Source: Lachnospiraceae bacterium oral taxon 500
GTDB lineage: Bacteria; Bacillota; Clostridia; Lachnospirales; Vallitaleaceae
DNA: 64,000 nucleotides
Direction: 5' to 3'
Assembly (NCBI GenBank): GCA_002999035.1
Contig: CP027241.1
Span: 2,928,195 to 2,992,194, forward strand
The stretch's first letter is position 1. Each line of letters opens with the position of its first letter. The notes beneath the pieces are model-generated. The model was not told the DNA's origin and searched no databases. It saw nothing but the letters and a program-made list of their open reading frames with translations. Made by a program: the position numbers and the translations under genes. Below, piece after piece: positions 27,063-34,801 of the stretch.

Positions 27063-27109
27063 GCAGACCGTTGATAGTTGATATTCCGGCAAGCTTGCGC
27101 ACACCGCCT
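27063..27109. repeat. Structured repeat, unit 4: truncated at the topA stop
   Basis: GCAGACCGTTGATAGTTGATATTCC and the following GGCAAGCTTGC are present, then the unit is cut off in the loop of hairpin 1. The topA stop codon follows at once. This suggests insertion or recombination against the 3' end of topA. Confidence 0.75.
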
Positions 27110-29191
27110 TTACTCGTCGGCATCCTCAATATGTTTGCATGCTTCATTGGAGCAAAGAATTTTCTTACCCTTGCGCAGCATCATTGAACCGCAGCGTTCA
27201 CATTTCTTGGCCACCGGTTCATTCCACACCATAAAATCGCACTCCGGATTATTTTCGCAGCCAAAATAGCGCCGGCCTTTTTTGGTCTTCTTAATCTGCA
27301 CCGCACCGCCGCATTTCGGACAAAGCACCCCGGGAAGCACCTCAAAATAAGGCTTGGTATGGCTGCACTCGGGAAAGCCCGGACAAGCCAAGAATTTACC
27401 GTAGCGCCCCAGCTTAATTACCATATTGCGGCCGCATTTTTCACAGAGGATATCGGTTTCTTCGTCCTTGATTTCTACTTTTTCCAATTCCTGCTCCGCC
27501 CGCTCCACATCGGCCGCCAGTTCCGGGTAAAACTCCCGCAGCGGTGTCCGCCAGTCGCAGTTGCCGTCCTCGATCCGATCCAGCTTTTCTTCCATTTCGG
27601 CTGTAAAATCAATATTGACAATATCGTCAAAATATTTGGTAATAATCGCATCCACAATTTCCCCGAGCTCTGTCGGGAAAAAGGATTTTTGCTCCTTGGC
27701 CACATAACCCCTGGCCAGAATCGTACTGATTGTCGGCGCGTAGGTGCTGGGCCGGCCGACTCCGTTTTCCTCCAAAAGTTTAACCAAAGAGGCTTCGGTG
27801 TAGCGAGCCGGCGGCTGGGTAAAATGCTGCTGCTTCTGGCTGTCCTTTATTTTCAAAGCTGCGCCCTGCTTTAGACCCGCAAAATCACTGATGGACGCTT
27901 CCGTTCCGCTTTCTTCTTCCTCAAACTCCTGATACAATTTTAAATAACCATCAAACTCCAGGCTTTGACCGGAAGCGCGCAGTTCATACTCTCCGGCCCG
28001 AATGGTCAGTCTTTCGCTTTTATATTCGGCCGCTGCCATCCGGCTGGCCATAAACCGCCGCCAAATCAGCTGATACAGACGGAACAAATCCCGCCCGAGG
28101 GCTTCCTTGACCTCGGCCGGAGAAAGCTCCGGCACAGATGGCCGGATGGCTTCATGCGCGTCCTGGCTTCGGCCCTTTTTTGTCTCCTTCGGCGCGTCTG
28201 TCCGCAAATATTTTTCACCGTATGCACTGCGGATTTGCTCGTCGGCTGCTGCCGCCGCTTCTTCGGCAACCCGAACCGAATCGGTTCTTAAATAGGTGAT
28301 CAGACCCAAAGTCCCCCGCCCCGGAATGTCCACGCCTTCATACAGCTGCTGAGCCAGCCGCATGGTCTTGGCAGTGGTAAAGTTCAGCGCCTTAGCCGCT
28401 TCCTGCTGCAAGGTGCTGGTCTTAAACGGCAGCGGTGCGCTCCGCCGACGGGTGCTTTCTTTCTTCTCAGTCAGCACCGGCTTTTCCCGGGACAACTCCA
28501 CCAAAACCTTTTCCGTTTCCGCTTCACTGCCTAATTCTATTTTTTTGCCGTCTGCGCCGTAAAAGTCCGCCCGAAACTTATTTTTCCCTTTGGCATCCGT
28601 CAAATCCAGCTGTAAAGTCCAATATTCCTGCGGCAAAAAAGCCTCAATCTCCTTTTCCCTTTCGCAGATTAAATGCAGCGCCACCGACTGTACCCGACCG
28701 GCCGACAGCCCTTTCTTGACCTTGGCCCACAACAGCGGACTGATTTTATAGCCGACAATCCGATCCAGCACCCGTCTGGCCTGCTGAGCGTCCACCAAAT
28801 CCATATCAATCGGCCTGGCTTTTTTGATCGAAGAGGATACTGCCTGTTTGGTAATCTCATTAAAAGTAATCCGGTAAATCGGCGCTTTAATACTTTCCAA
28901 AATCGTCTGCAAATGCCAGGATATTGCTTCGCCCTCCCGGTCAGGGTCAGTGGCCAGATAAATCTTATCCGCTTTTTTAGCCTCTTTCTTCAGGTTTGCA
29001 ATCAGCGGCCCTTTCCCGCGAATCGTAATATATTTCGGCTCAAAATCATTTTCCGGAGAAACCCCCAAACTGCTTTTCGGCAAATCCCGAACATGTCCCA
29101 TCGACGCTTCCACCGTATAATTTTTGCCCAAAAACTTTTTGATTGTTTTGGCCTTGGCCGGAGATTCTACAATTACCAAATTTTTTGCCAT
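27110..29191 (-). CDS. topA: TopA, DNA topoisomerase I
   Basis: A 693-residue type IA topoisomerase. The Toprim domain is at the N-terminus (VESPAKAKTI; metal motif TDPDREGEA at 81-89). The catalytic Tyr300 is in LITYLRTDS. Three C-terminal four-Cys zinc ribbons follow (CEKCGRNM..., CPKCGGAV..., CERCGSMM...). It relaxes negative supercoils. Gene order dprA-topA-codY-flgB matches Bacillus, except that trmFO, xerC/codV and hslVU (clpQY), which stand between topA and codY in B. subtilis, are absent. AGGAGG precedes the ATG. Confidence 0.97.
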   Translation of the reverse strand: MAKNLVIVESPAKAKTIKKFLGKNYTVEASMGHVRDLPKSSLGVSPENDFEPKYITIRGKGPLIANLKKEAKKADKIYLATDPDREGEAISWHLQTILESIKAPIYRITFNEITKQAVSSSIKKARPIDMDLVDAQQARRVLDRIVGYKISPLLWAKVKKGLSAGRVQSVALHLICEREKEIEAFLPQEYWTLQLDLTDAKGKNKFRADFYGADGKKIELGSEAETEKVLVELSREKPVLTEKKESTRRRSAPLPFKTSTLQQEAAKALNFTTAKTMRLAQQLYEGVDIPGRGTLGLITYLRTDSVRVAEEAAAAADEQIRSAYGEKYLRTDAPKETKKGRSQDAHEAIRPSVPELSPAEVKEALGRDLFRLYQLIWRRFMASRMAAAEYKSERLTIRAGEYELRASGQSLEFDGYLKLYQEFEEEESGTEASISDFAGLKQGAALKIKDSQKQQHFTQPPARYTEASLVKLLEENGVGRPSTYAPTISTILARGYVAKEQKSFFPTELGEIVDAIITKYFDDIVNIDFTAEMEEKLDRIEDGNCDWRTPLREFYPELAADVERAEQELEKVEIKDEETDILCEKCGRNMVIKLGRYGKFLACPGFPECSHTKPYFEVLPGVLCPKCGGAVQIKKTKKGRRYFGCENNPECDFMVWNEPVAKKCERCGSMMLRKGKKILCSNEACKHIEDADE

Positions 29192-29408
29192 GTTTCCTCC
29201 TAGTAATTCTGATAATTTCCGAAAGAAAAAGAGCTTTGCCTAAATAAAGCTCCCGTCTTATCCCATTGCTGCAATTATCTTTTAATTCTTTTACAGGTAA
29301 ACCCCGCTCAGATTTCTATTTTTTGGATTCTGATATCATCAAATCAACTGGTATAAGGATATACTATTTCGATGTTTTATACAAGAGTTTTTTTAAAATT
29401 TTATGATT
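29192..29408. promoter_or_regulatory. topA leader with candidate promoter
   Basis: Minus strand: -35 TTGTAT (29384-29379), 17 bp, -10 TATCCT (29361-29356), giving a leader of about 160 nt that ends in a terminator hairpin shortly before the topA start. No known riboswitch or T-box sequence was recognised in the leader. Confidence 0.4.
29231..29252 (-). terminator. Terminator or attenuator just upstream of topA
   Basis: GAGCTTT (29231-29237) pairs with AAAGCTC (29246-29252), followed on the minus strand by TTTTTCTTT. It ends only about 30 nt before the topA ATG. It may stop read-through from dprA, or act as an attenuator if transcription starts at the promoter proposed upstream. Confidence 0.7.
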
Positions 29409-29518
29409 TTTTATAAACTCGACTTTCCCATATTCGTTAGAACAGTCTTTTTTAGGCAGGACGCCCGCCCGGGCAGAAGTGCGCAGCACTTCGATCAGGG
29501 GAAAGTTGAGTTATAAAA
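29409..29518. repeat. Structured inverted-repeat element between topA and dprA
   Basis: Imperfect 20-21-nt outer arms (29409-29429 and 29499-29518; core ACTCGACTTTCCC against GGGAAAGTTGAGT, one G-T pair and one bulged A) enclose two hairpins: GCCCG/CGGGC (about 29463-29474) and GAAGTGC-gca-GCACTTC (29476-29492). The second hairpin and its flank CGATCAGGGGAAAGT recur near 55.1 kb with paired base changes. The overall layout resembles the 26.6-kb units. Confidence 0.7.
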
Positions 29519-29594
29519 TGACGGCTCTTGTCAAAAAAGGATGGCACCTCTTGCCGAGGAGTCACGCCTAAATTTTCATACTTCCGACACGTTA

Positions 29595-30722
29595 TCATAA
29601 AATAAAATTGGCCAAGCCGTAATAACCGGCTGAAATCTGCTGAATATAGCCCTTCCACTCCAGCTGCAGCAAGCAAAGCTGCAATTCGCCCGGCTCTAAA
29701 CCGCTTTTTTCCTGCAAACGCCCGATGTAAACCGGATCTGCACCGATATTTTGATAAACCAGCTTTTCATTTTCCGCCAAATCCTTTTTCCACTCCGGCA
29801 CTGCCGGCGGCTGAATATCGGATTTTATCCGGCCGGCAAACTCCGCCATAAAGCGTTCCACATTTTCCAGAAGATAGGCGCCCTGGGCAATCAACCGGTT
29901 GCAGCCGCTGCTGGCCGGATCATTTAAGCGCCCTGGCACGGCGTAAACATCCCTGCCCTGCTCCAAAGCATAGTCGGCCGTAATCAAAGAGCCGCTTTTT
30001 TCTGCTGCCTCCACTACTACCACCGCTTCGGCTAAACCACTGATAATCCGATTCCGCTTGGGAAAAAGCGCAGCCTGCGGCGGTGTTTGATACCATTCTT
30101 CGCTGATTAATGCGCCTCTTTGTTCCATTTCCAAATACAAATCCCGGTTGCCGGCCGGAAACTGATAACCTAAACCGGAACCGAGCACACCGATGCTGTA
30201 TCCGCCATGCTTCAGGCATTCTCTTTGGGCAATACCATCAATCCCGGCCGCCATCCCGCTGACCAAAATCACTCCATATTCGGCACAGGCTCTGCCCAAA
30301 GCTACTGCTGCCTCCCGGCCGTAAAGACTGGCTCGTCTGGTGCCGACTACCGCCAGTACCGGTGTATTCCCGCCTTGCTCCAATCGCCAATCCCCTTTGA
30401 CAAAAAGCAGCGGCGGCGCACCCGGAATCATTTTCAGCCGCTCCGGGTAGTCCGGCTGATCAACAGAAATAACCCGCACCCCTTCCCGGTTCAACCTGTC
30501 CCACTCCCGGCGGCAGCGCTCGATCTGTCTTTTGGCGGCGCAAAGCTCCAAAAAATCCTCCTCCCGAAAGCGCTCCTGCTTTTTCATAAACTCTAAAATC
30601 CGTTCTTCCCCTTCATAATAAATCGCTTCGGCATCCGGCCACTCCCGAAGCAGCCGGCTTAGCTTAACCGCTCCCATGCCGCGAATGGACGACAGCCACA
30701 GCCAATAAATTTCTCTTTCCAT
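29595..30722 (-). CDS. dprA: DprA (Smf), DNA-processing protein A
   Basis: A 375-residue protein with an N-terminal helical (SAM-like) region. The Rossmann-fold DprA core has VVGTRRASLYG, SGMAAGIDGIAQ, GSGLGYQFPAGNR and KRNRIISGLAEAVVVVEA. A C-terminal winged-helix (DML1-like) segment covers about 305-375. DprA loads RecA on incoming single-stranded DNA during transformation. The ATG at 30722 lacks a close Shine-Dalgarno; the nearest AGGAG is 37 nt upstream, with a hairpin (TCATAA/TTATGA) between that could shorten the gap. Confidence 0.95.
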   Translation of the reverse strand: MEREIYWLWLSSIRGMGAVKLSRLLREWPDAEAIYYEGEERILEFMKKQERFREEDFLELCAAKRQIERCRREWDRLNREGVRVISVDQPDYPERLKMIPGAPPLLFVKGDWRLEQGGNTPVLAVVGTRRASLYGREAAVALGRACAEYGVILVSGMAAGIDGIAQRECLKHGGYSIGVLGSGLGYQFPAGNRDLYLEMEQRGALISEEWYQTPPQAALFPKRNRIISGLAEAVVVVEAAEKSGSLITADYALEQGRDVYAVPGRLNDPASSGCNRLIAQGAYLLENVERFMAEFAGRIKSDIQPPAVPEWKKDLAENEKLVYQNIGADPVYIGRLQEKSGLEPGELQLCLLQLEWKGYIQQISAGYYGLANFIL

Positions 30723-30903
30723 TTTTTTACTTCATAATCCCGATAAAGGTTATGATTTTCTCCTTTCTAAGTTCGGCTGATCATTCCGCGCTTTCATCCC
30801 CGCGTTTGAGCGAACCATCTTCCTAAATTGCCGTTAGCTGCCGCCGCAAAAATGTAAAGCGTTTCCCTTATTTGCAAAAAAGTCTATGCCAAAGAAAACT
30901 GTA

Positions 30904-30946
30904 TTTTTCATCATTTTGTGAGCCTTTCGGAATTTATGATGAAAAA
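30904..30946 (-). terminator. Hairpin overlapping the end of comM
   Basis: TTTTTCATCAT (30904-30914) pairs with ATGATGAAAAA (30936-30946), 11 bp. The right arm includes the last codons of comM. On the minus strand no long U-tract follows, so it may be a weak terminator or a 3'-end stabiliser. The rest of the 211-bp comM-dprA gap shows no clear promoter. Confidence 0.45.
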
Positions 30947-32556
30947 TATTTATGATATGCCACCCGGTAACTGAACGCTTCCGCCATATGCTTGGCCTCA
31001 ATCTTTTCTTTCCCCTCCATATCGGCAATCGTCCGGCTGAGCCGAATCAGCCGGTGATAACTGCGGAGTGAAAGTTTTTGACGCCGATATGCTCCCTCTA
31101 AAATCTCGGTCGCCGCCTGATCCATCGGGCAGTAAGCTTCAATCCGGGCCGGGCTAATCTGCGAGTTATATAAAATATTGTCCTTTCTTAGTCTCTCTCT
31201 TTGCAGCTGCTGTGCCGCCTTAATCTGTTCGCCGTACTGGCTGCTGCTTTTACCCGAAACCGCAGGCGAAAGCGCTGCCAACATCGGCCGGTCAACCTCG
31301 GCAAAGATATCCAATCGGTCTAAAATCGGCCCCGATATTTTCTTGTGATAGCGCTTGATGTCATATTCGCTGCAGCGACAGCGCTCCATATCAGGATAAT
31401 AGCCGCAAGGGCAGGGATTCATGGAGGCGATCAAGAGAAAATCGGTGGGAAAATCCGCCTGCTCGTTCATCCTGGACAGCATAATATGCTTATCCTCCAA
31501 AGGTTGGCGCAGCGTATCTAAGAGCGGTTTCGGGAACTCGGCAAACTCATCCAGAAACAAAACGCCTTTATGTGCCAGCGATACCTCGCCCGGCAGCAGC
31601 GGGCGGCCGCCGCCCAAGAGCCCGGCTTCGGTAATCGTGTGGTGCGGCGCCCGGTACATCCGGCGGCTGATAACCGGCGTTTTGCCGAGGAGCTTTCCGG
31701 CCGCACTGTAAACCCGGGTCACTTCAATCATTTCTTCCCGGCTAAGAGCCGGCAGCAGTCCCGGCACTGCTTTGGCCAGCATTGATTTCCCGGTACCGGG
31801 CGGGCCGACCAGCAGCAGATGATGCATACCGGCAACCGCAATGCTGACTGCCCGTTTGGCCACATTTTGCCCGCAAATATCGTTAAAGTCAATCTGATGT
31901 GAAACTTCCTCCGCTTCTGTCGGCAGTTCCTCAATCCTCTCCCCCATTCGGGCAATCGCCAGCGCTTGCCCCTGATTTTCAGCCGCTCCGGCAGCAGAAA
32001 GCGCTGCCAGTTCCGTCATTCTGCGGCTGATTTCGGCCGGCAGTTTATTTTCACGCAAATACACAATTACCTCTTGTAAGCTCCCCAGCGGCACAATCCG
32101 AATATCCTGATAAAAGCAAACCTCCGGCCAATTTTTAAGCGGCAGCAGCACTTCCTGAACCCCCTGCCGCCGGGCGGCCTCAACCATAGCCAGCGCTCCC
32201 CTTACTCCAATCAGCTCGCCGTTTAATGATAATTCACCCAGCATCAGTTTATCGTTTAATTCTCCCAGCTCCATCTGCCCCGAAGCTGAGAGAATCCCCA
32301 GTGCAATCGGCAAATCATAATGCGAACCGTATTTTTTGATCTGAGCCGGCGCCAAGTTAATCGTAACCCGCTTATAGGGAAAAAGATAACCGGTGTTTTT
32401 TAGCGCTGTCCGTACCCGTTCAATGCTTTCCCTGACTGAATTATGCGCCAGACCAACCAGTTCCAGCTTGGGAAAACCCTCAGCCACGTCAATCTCGGCA
32501 TTGACAATATACCCCTGAACCCCGCACAAACCCGCTGTTTTAATCGAATGATACAT
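30934..32556 (-). CDS. comM: ComM/YifB, Mg-chelatase-like AAA+ ATPase
   Basis: A 540-residue protein with an N-terminal ChlI-like Lon-protease-fold domain (1-170), an AAA+ module with Walker A GPPGTGKS at 251-258 and Walker B VLFLDEFAEF, a Cys-containing insertion (MNPCPCGYYPDMERCRCS), and a C-terminal Mg_chelatase_C domain. ComM is a helicase that promotes branch migration of transforming DNA; adjacency to dprA supports that role. Confidence 0.93.
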   Translation of the reverse strand: MYHSIKTAGLCGVQGYIVNAEIDVAEGFPKLELVGLAHNSVRESIERVRTALKNTGYLFPYKRVTINLAPAQIKKYGSHYDLPIALGILSASGQMELGELNDKLMLGELSLNGELIGVRGALAMVEAARRQGVQEVLLPLKNWPEVCFYQDIRIVPLGSLQEVIVYLRENKLPAEISRRMTELAALSAAGAAENQGQALAIARMGERIEELPTEAEEVSHQIDFNDICGQNVAKRAVSIAVAGMHHLLLVGPPGTGKSMLAKAVPGLLPALSREEMIEVTRVYSAAGKLLGKTPVISRRMYRAPHHTITEAGLLGGGRPLLPGEVSLAHKGVLFLDEFAEFPKPLLDTLRQPLEDKHIMLSRMNEQADFPTDFLLIASMNPCPCGYYPDMERCRCSEYDIKRYHKKISGPILDRLDIFAEVDRPMLAALSPAVSGKSSSQYGEQIKAAQQLQRERLRKDNILYNSQISPARIEAYCPMDQAATEILEGAYRRQKLSLRSYHRLIRLSRTIADMEGKEKIEAKHMAEAFSYRVAYHKYFSS

Positions 32557-32598
32557 ATCCTCCTCCTTGCTGAATCCTGTCTTTCCGCTCTTATTTCT

Positions 32599-32663
32599 AT
32601 TATATTCATTTCAGCTATAAAAGTCGTCCGCAATTTGTGGAATTTAGAGATTTTTTCAAAATA
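32599..32663 (-). promoter_or_regulatory. comM upstream region with shared 25-nt motif
   Basis: A TATAAT lies at 32604-32599 on the minus strand, with only a weak -35. Upstream, at 32622-32646, is a 25-nt sequence that matches 24 of 25 bases upstream of the Rpn gene (56288-56312), containing GTCCGCAA and TTGTGGAATTTA. Its role is unknown. Confidence 0.4.
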
Positions 32664-32715
32664 AAAAATCACGGCCGGGCAAAGCATTTGTCCGCTTCAC
32701 CCGTCCGTGATTTTT
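32664..32715 (-). terminator. Rho-independent terminator after the zinc-ribbon gene
   Basis: AAAAATCACGG (32664-32674) pairs with CCGTGATTTTT (32705-32715), with an inner CGGG/CCCG extension. It is A-rich on one side and T-rich on the other, so it could work in both directions. Confidence 0.8.
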
Positions 32716-32725
32716 AGAATATGAC

Positions 32726-33166
32726 TTACTCCCGCTCCGCCATATACTTTTCGATTTCGGCCGCCGTTAGCCGCCGCACCTGCGTGCCAGGATATTCCCG
32801 GTATGCTTCGGCCTGAAACAGCGGCGCCATGCTGTCGCAGCGCTTATCCTTGTTCTTGGCCAGATAAGCTCTCAGCTCCGCCTGACCGGCAAAAATCTTA
32901 TAGGACAGCCGGCCGTTCTCACCTTTGATTTCATAAATACCGCAGGGCTTTTTCATGGTATAGTCCGCTGTCCTTAAATACAATTTAGCAATTTCGGCTG
33001 TTTTATAAGGGAAGTTCCAGCGCTGCAAACCGCGCTGCGGATCATGCTCAATACAAATACAGCGGCCGCATCTCCCGCAGATATACTGGGTGTGCTTTTC
33101 CAGACAATCTCTTGGCTTTAGCAGCGGCGTAATCCGGCTCTTATCGCTATAACATTCTTCACACAT
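32726..33166 (-). CDS. Uncharacterised small zinc-ribbon protein (146 aa)
   Basis: I do not recognise a named family. The N-terminal half has paired cysteines (MCEEC at the start and YICGRCGRCICIEHDP near 28-43), suggesting one or two zinc sites. The C-terminal half is basic and helical, ending LTAAEIEKYMAERE. It stands alone between ftsY and comM with its own promoter (-35 TTGATG, 16 bp, -10 TATAAT at 33259-33232) and terminator, so it is a single-gene unit. A nucleic-acid-binding role is possible but not shown. Confidence 0.7.
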   Translation of the reverse strand: MCEECYSDKSRITPLLKPRDCLEKHTQYICGRCGRCICIEHDPQRGLQRWNFPYKTAEIAKLYLRTADYTMKKPCGIYEIKGENGRLSYKIFAGQAELRAYLAKNKDKRCDSMAPLFQAEAYREYPGTQVRRLTAAEIEKYMAERE

Positions 33167-33231
33167 CTTATTCTCCCGCCTTTCTCTTTCATAATGTTTT
33201 AAAGGATTAAACTTTTTACGCCCTTATCACC

Positions 33232-33259
33232 ATTATACCAGTAGTTGAGAGAACATCAA
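33232..33259 (-). promoter_or_regulatory. SigA promoter of the zinc-ribbon gene
   Basis: Minus strand: -35 TTGATG (33259-33254), 16-bp spacer, -10 TATAAT (33237-33232), about 65 nt before the start codon. Confidence 0.6.
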
Positions 33260-33370
33260 GCCCGAACGGCAGCAACTGTTTTGTGGCGGTTTCTATTTCA
33301 ATCCTCTTGCTCTTCCTCCATTTGCTCGGCCATATCTTTAATATAGCGGTTATCGCCAAAGTTGGTTTTT

Positions 33371-34801
33371 TTATTCCTCAAACAGCGCTTCAATAAAGCT
33401 GTCCGCATCAAAGGGCCGCAAATCTTCAATTCCCTCGCCAACACCGATATATTTGACCGGCAGAGCCAAATCCGCCGCAATTGCTACCGCAATGCCGCCC
33501 TTAGATGTGCCGTCCAATTTCGTCAGAACAATCCCGGTAATATCCGCCATCTCCTTAAATTCCTTGGCCTGCGCCAATGCATTTTGCCCGGTTGTACTGT
33601 CCAGCACCAAAAACACCTCCAAATGTGCCTCTGGATATTCCCGGCCGATAATCCGGTAAATCTTGCCCAGTTCAGCCATCAGATTTTTCTTATTATGAAG
33701 CCGGCCGGCCGTATCGCAAATCAGGATATCAACCCCCTTGCTTTTTGCCGAAGCAATTGCGTCAAAAATGACCGCCCCCGGATCGGAGTTTTCCGCCTGC
33801 GCCACAATCGGCACGGCCGAGCGATTCGCCCATTCCTTTAACTGGTCGATTGCTGCCGCCCGAAAGGTATCGGCCGCCGCCAGCATAACCTGCTTGCCGT
33901 CCTTTTTATATTGTGCGGCCAGCTTGCCAATGGTTGTAGTTTTGCCCACGCCGTTGACCCCGATGACTAAAATGACCGATTTTTGGTTAATAAAATCATA
34001 GGCCGACTCCGCCGTCCGCATCTGCTCTTTTAATTCTTCCTTGAGCAGGCTTTTCACCTGCTGCGGGTCTTTGATTTTTCTTTCTTTGACCTTGGTTTTC
34101 AGCCCGGCAACGATTTTAATGGCGGTATTTACGCCTAAATCCCCCATAATCAGTGCTTCTTCCAATTCCTCATAAAACTCTTCATCAATCGAGGTAAAGC
34201 TGCTCAATACATCATTGACCCCCTGCATCACATGTTGCCGGGTCTTGGACAATCCCTCGACCAGCTTCCGGAAAAAGCCCTTTTTCTGCGGTACTTCTTC
34301 TACCGGCTCTGATTCTGAAACGGCCGACTCCTGCGCCGCTTCCGCCGCCGGTTCAATCAATGATTCATCGGCTTCCTTGCTTTCAGCCGCCACATCTTCT
34401 GCTGTAGCCATCTCACTTGATAGTTTAGCGGCCTCCTCATTTTCAGCCACCGCAAAGCATTCTTCCGCCTCCCGCTTTACCGCTGCCTCTCCGCTCCCAG
34501 CCGCTGCGTCCATCTCAGCACTTTGACGGTCTGCCGAATTTACTAACCTTTCTCCGGCTTCTGCTTCCACCCAATTTGCCTGATCACCGGCTTGAGCACC
34601 AGACCTGTCCGCCGTTTCTTCTCCGGCAGTCGCCGCTGCTTGAGTCTGACTTGGCTCGGCTGGCGCTTGATCCGACACAACCACTTCGCCAACGGTCATT
34701 TCCGCTTCAACCGCATCCCTTTTCTCCTCGGCCATATTCTCCGACTCGGCAGGGATTTGCGCTTCACCTGTTTTCTTTTTAAAAAAATCAAAAATTCCCA
34801 T
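33371..34801 (-). CDS. ftsY: FtsY, signal recognition particle receptor
   Basis: A 476-residue protein. The first ~170 residues form a strongly acidic, Ala/Glu-rich A domain. It is followed by the N domain and the G domain with P-loop GVNGVGKT at 281-288, DTAGRLHNK and TKLDGTSKGG. It receives SRP-ribosome complexes at the membrane. The acidic region is long for a Gram-positive FtsY. It overlaps the smc stop by one base and is the last gene of plsX-acpP-rnc-smc-ftsY. Confidence 0.96.
   Translation of the reverse strand: MGIFDFFKKKTGEAQIPAESENMAEEKRDAVEAEMTVGEVVVSDQAPAEPSQTQAAATAGEETADRSGAQAGDQANWVEAEAGERLVNSADRQSAEMDAAAGSGEAAVKREAEECFAVAENEEAAKLSSEMATAEDVAAESKEADESLIEPAAEAAQESAVSESEPVEEVPQKKGFFRKLVEGLSKTRQHVMQGVNDVLSSFTSIDEEFYEELEEALIMGDLGVNTAIKIVAGLKTKVKERKIKDPQQVKSLLKEELKEQMRTAESAYDFINQKSVILVIGVNGVGKTTTIGKLAAQYKKDGKQVMLAAADTFRAAAIDQLKEWANRSAVPIVAQAENSDPGAVIFDAIASAKSKGVDILICDTAGRLHNKKNLMAELGKIYRIIGREYPEAHLEVFLVLDSTTGQNALAQAKEFKEMADITGIVLTKLDGTSKGGIAVAIAADLALPVKYIGVGEGIEDLRPFDADSFIEALFEE

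Noticed and set aside
26598-27109. Repeats as a CRISPR array
   Set aside because: Units are 137-178 bp, contain long hairpins and have no short unique spacers; no cas genes are near.
30845-30875. CRE site between comM and dprA
   Set aside because: A GGGAAACGCTTTACA-like stretch resembles CRE but misses the fixed outer bases.
33298-33480. Small acidic open frame at the end of ftsY
   Set aside because: It overlaps the ftsY 3' end out of frame and lacks a ribosome-binding site; FtsY already ends normally.
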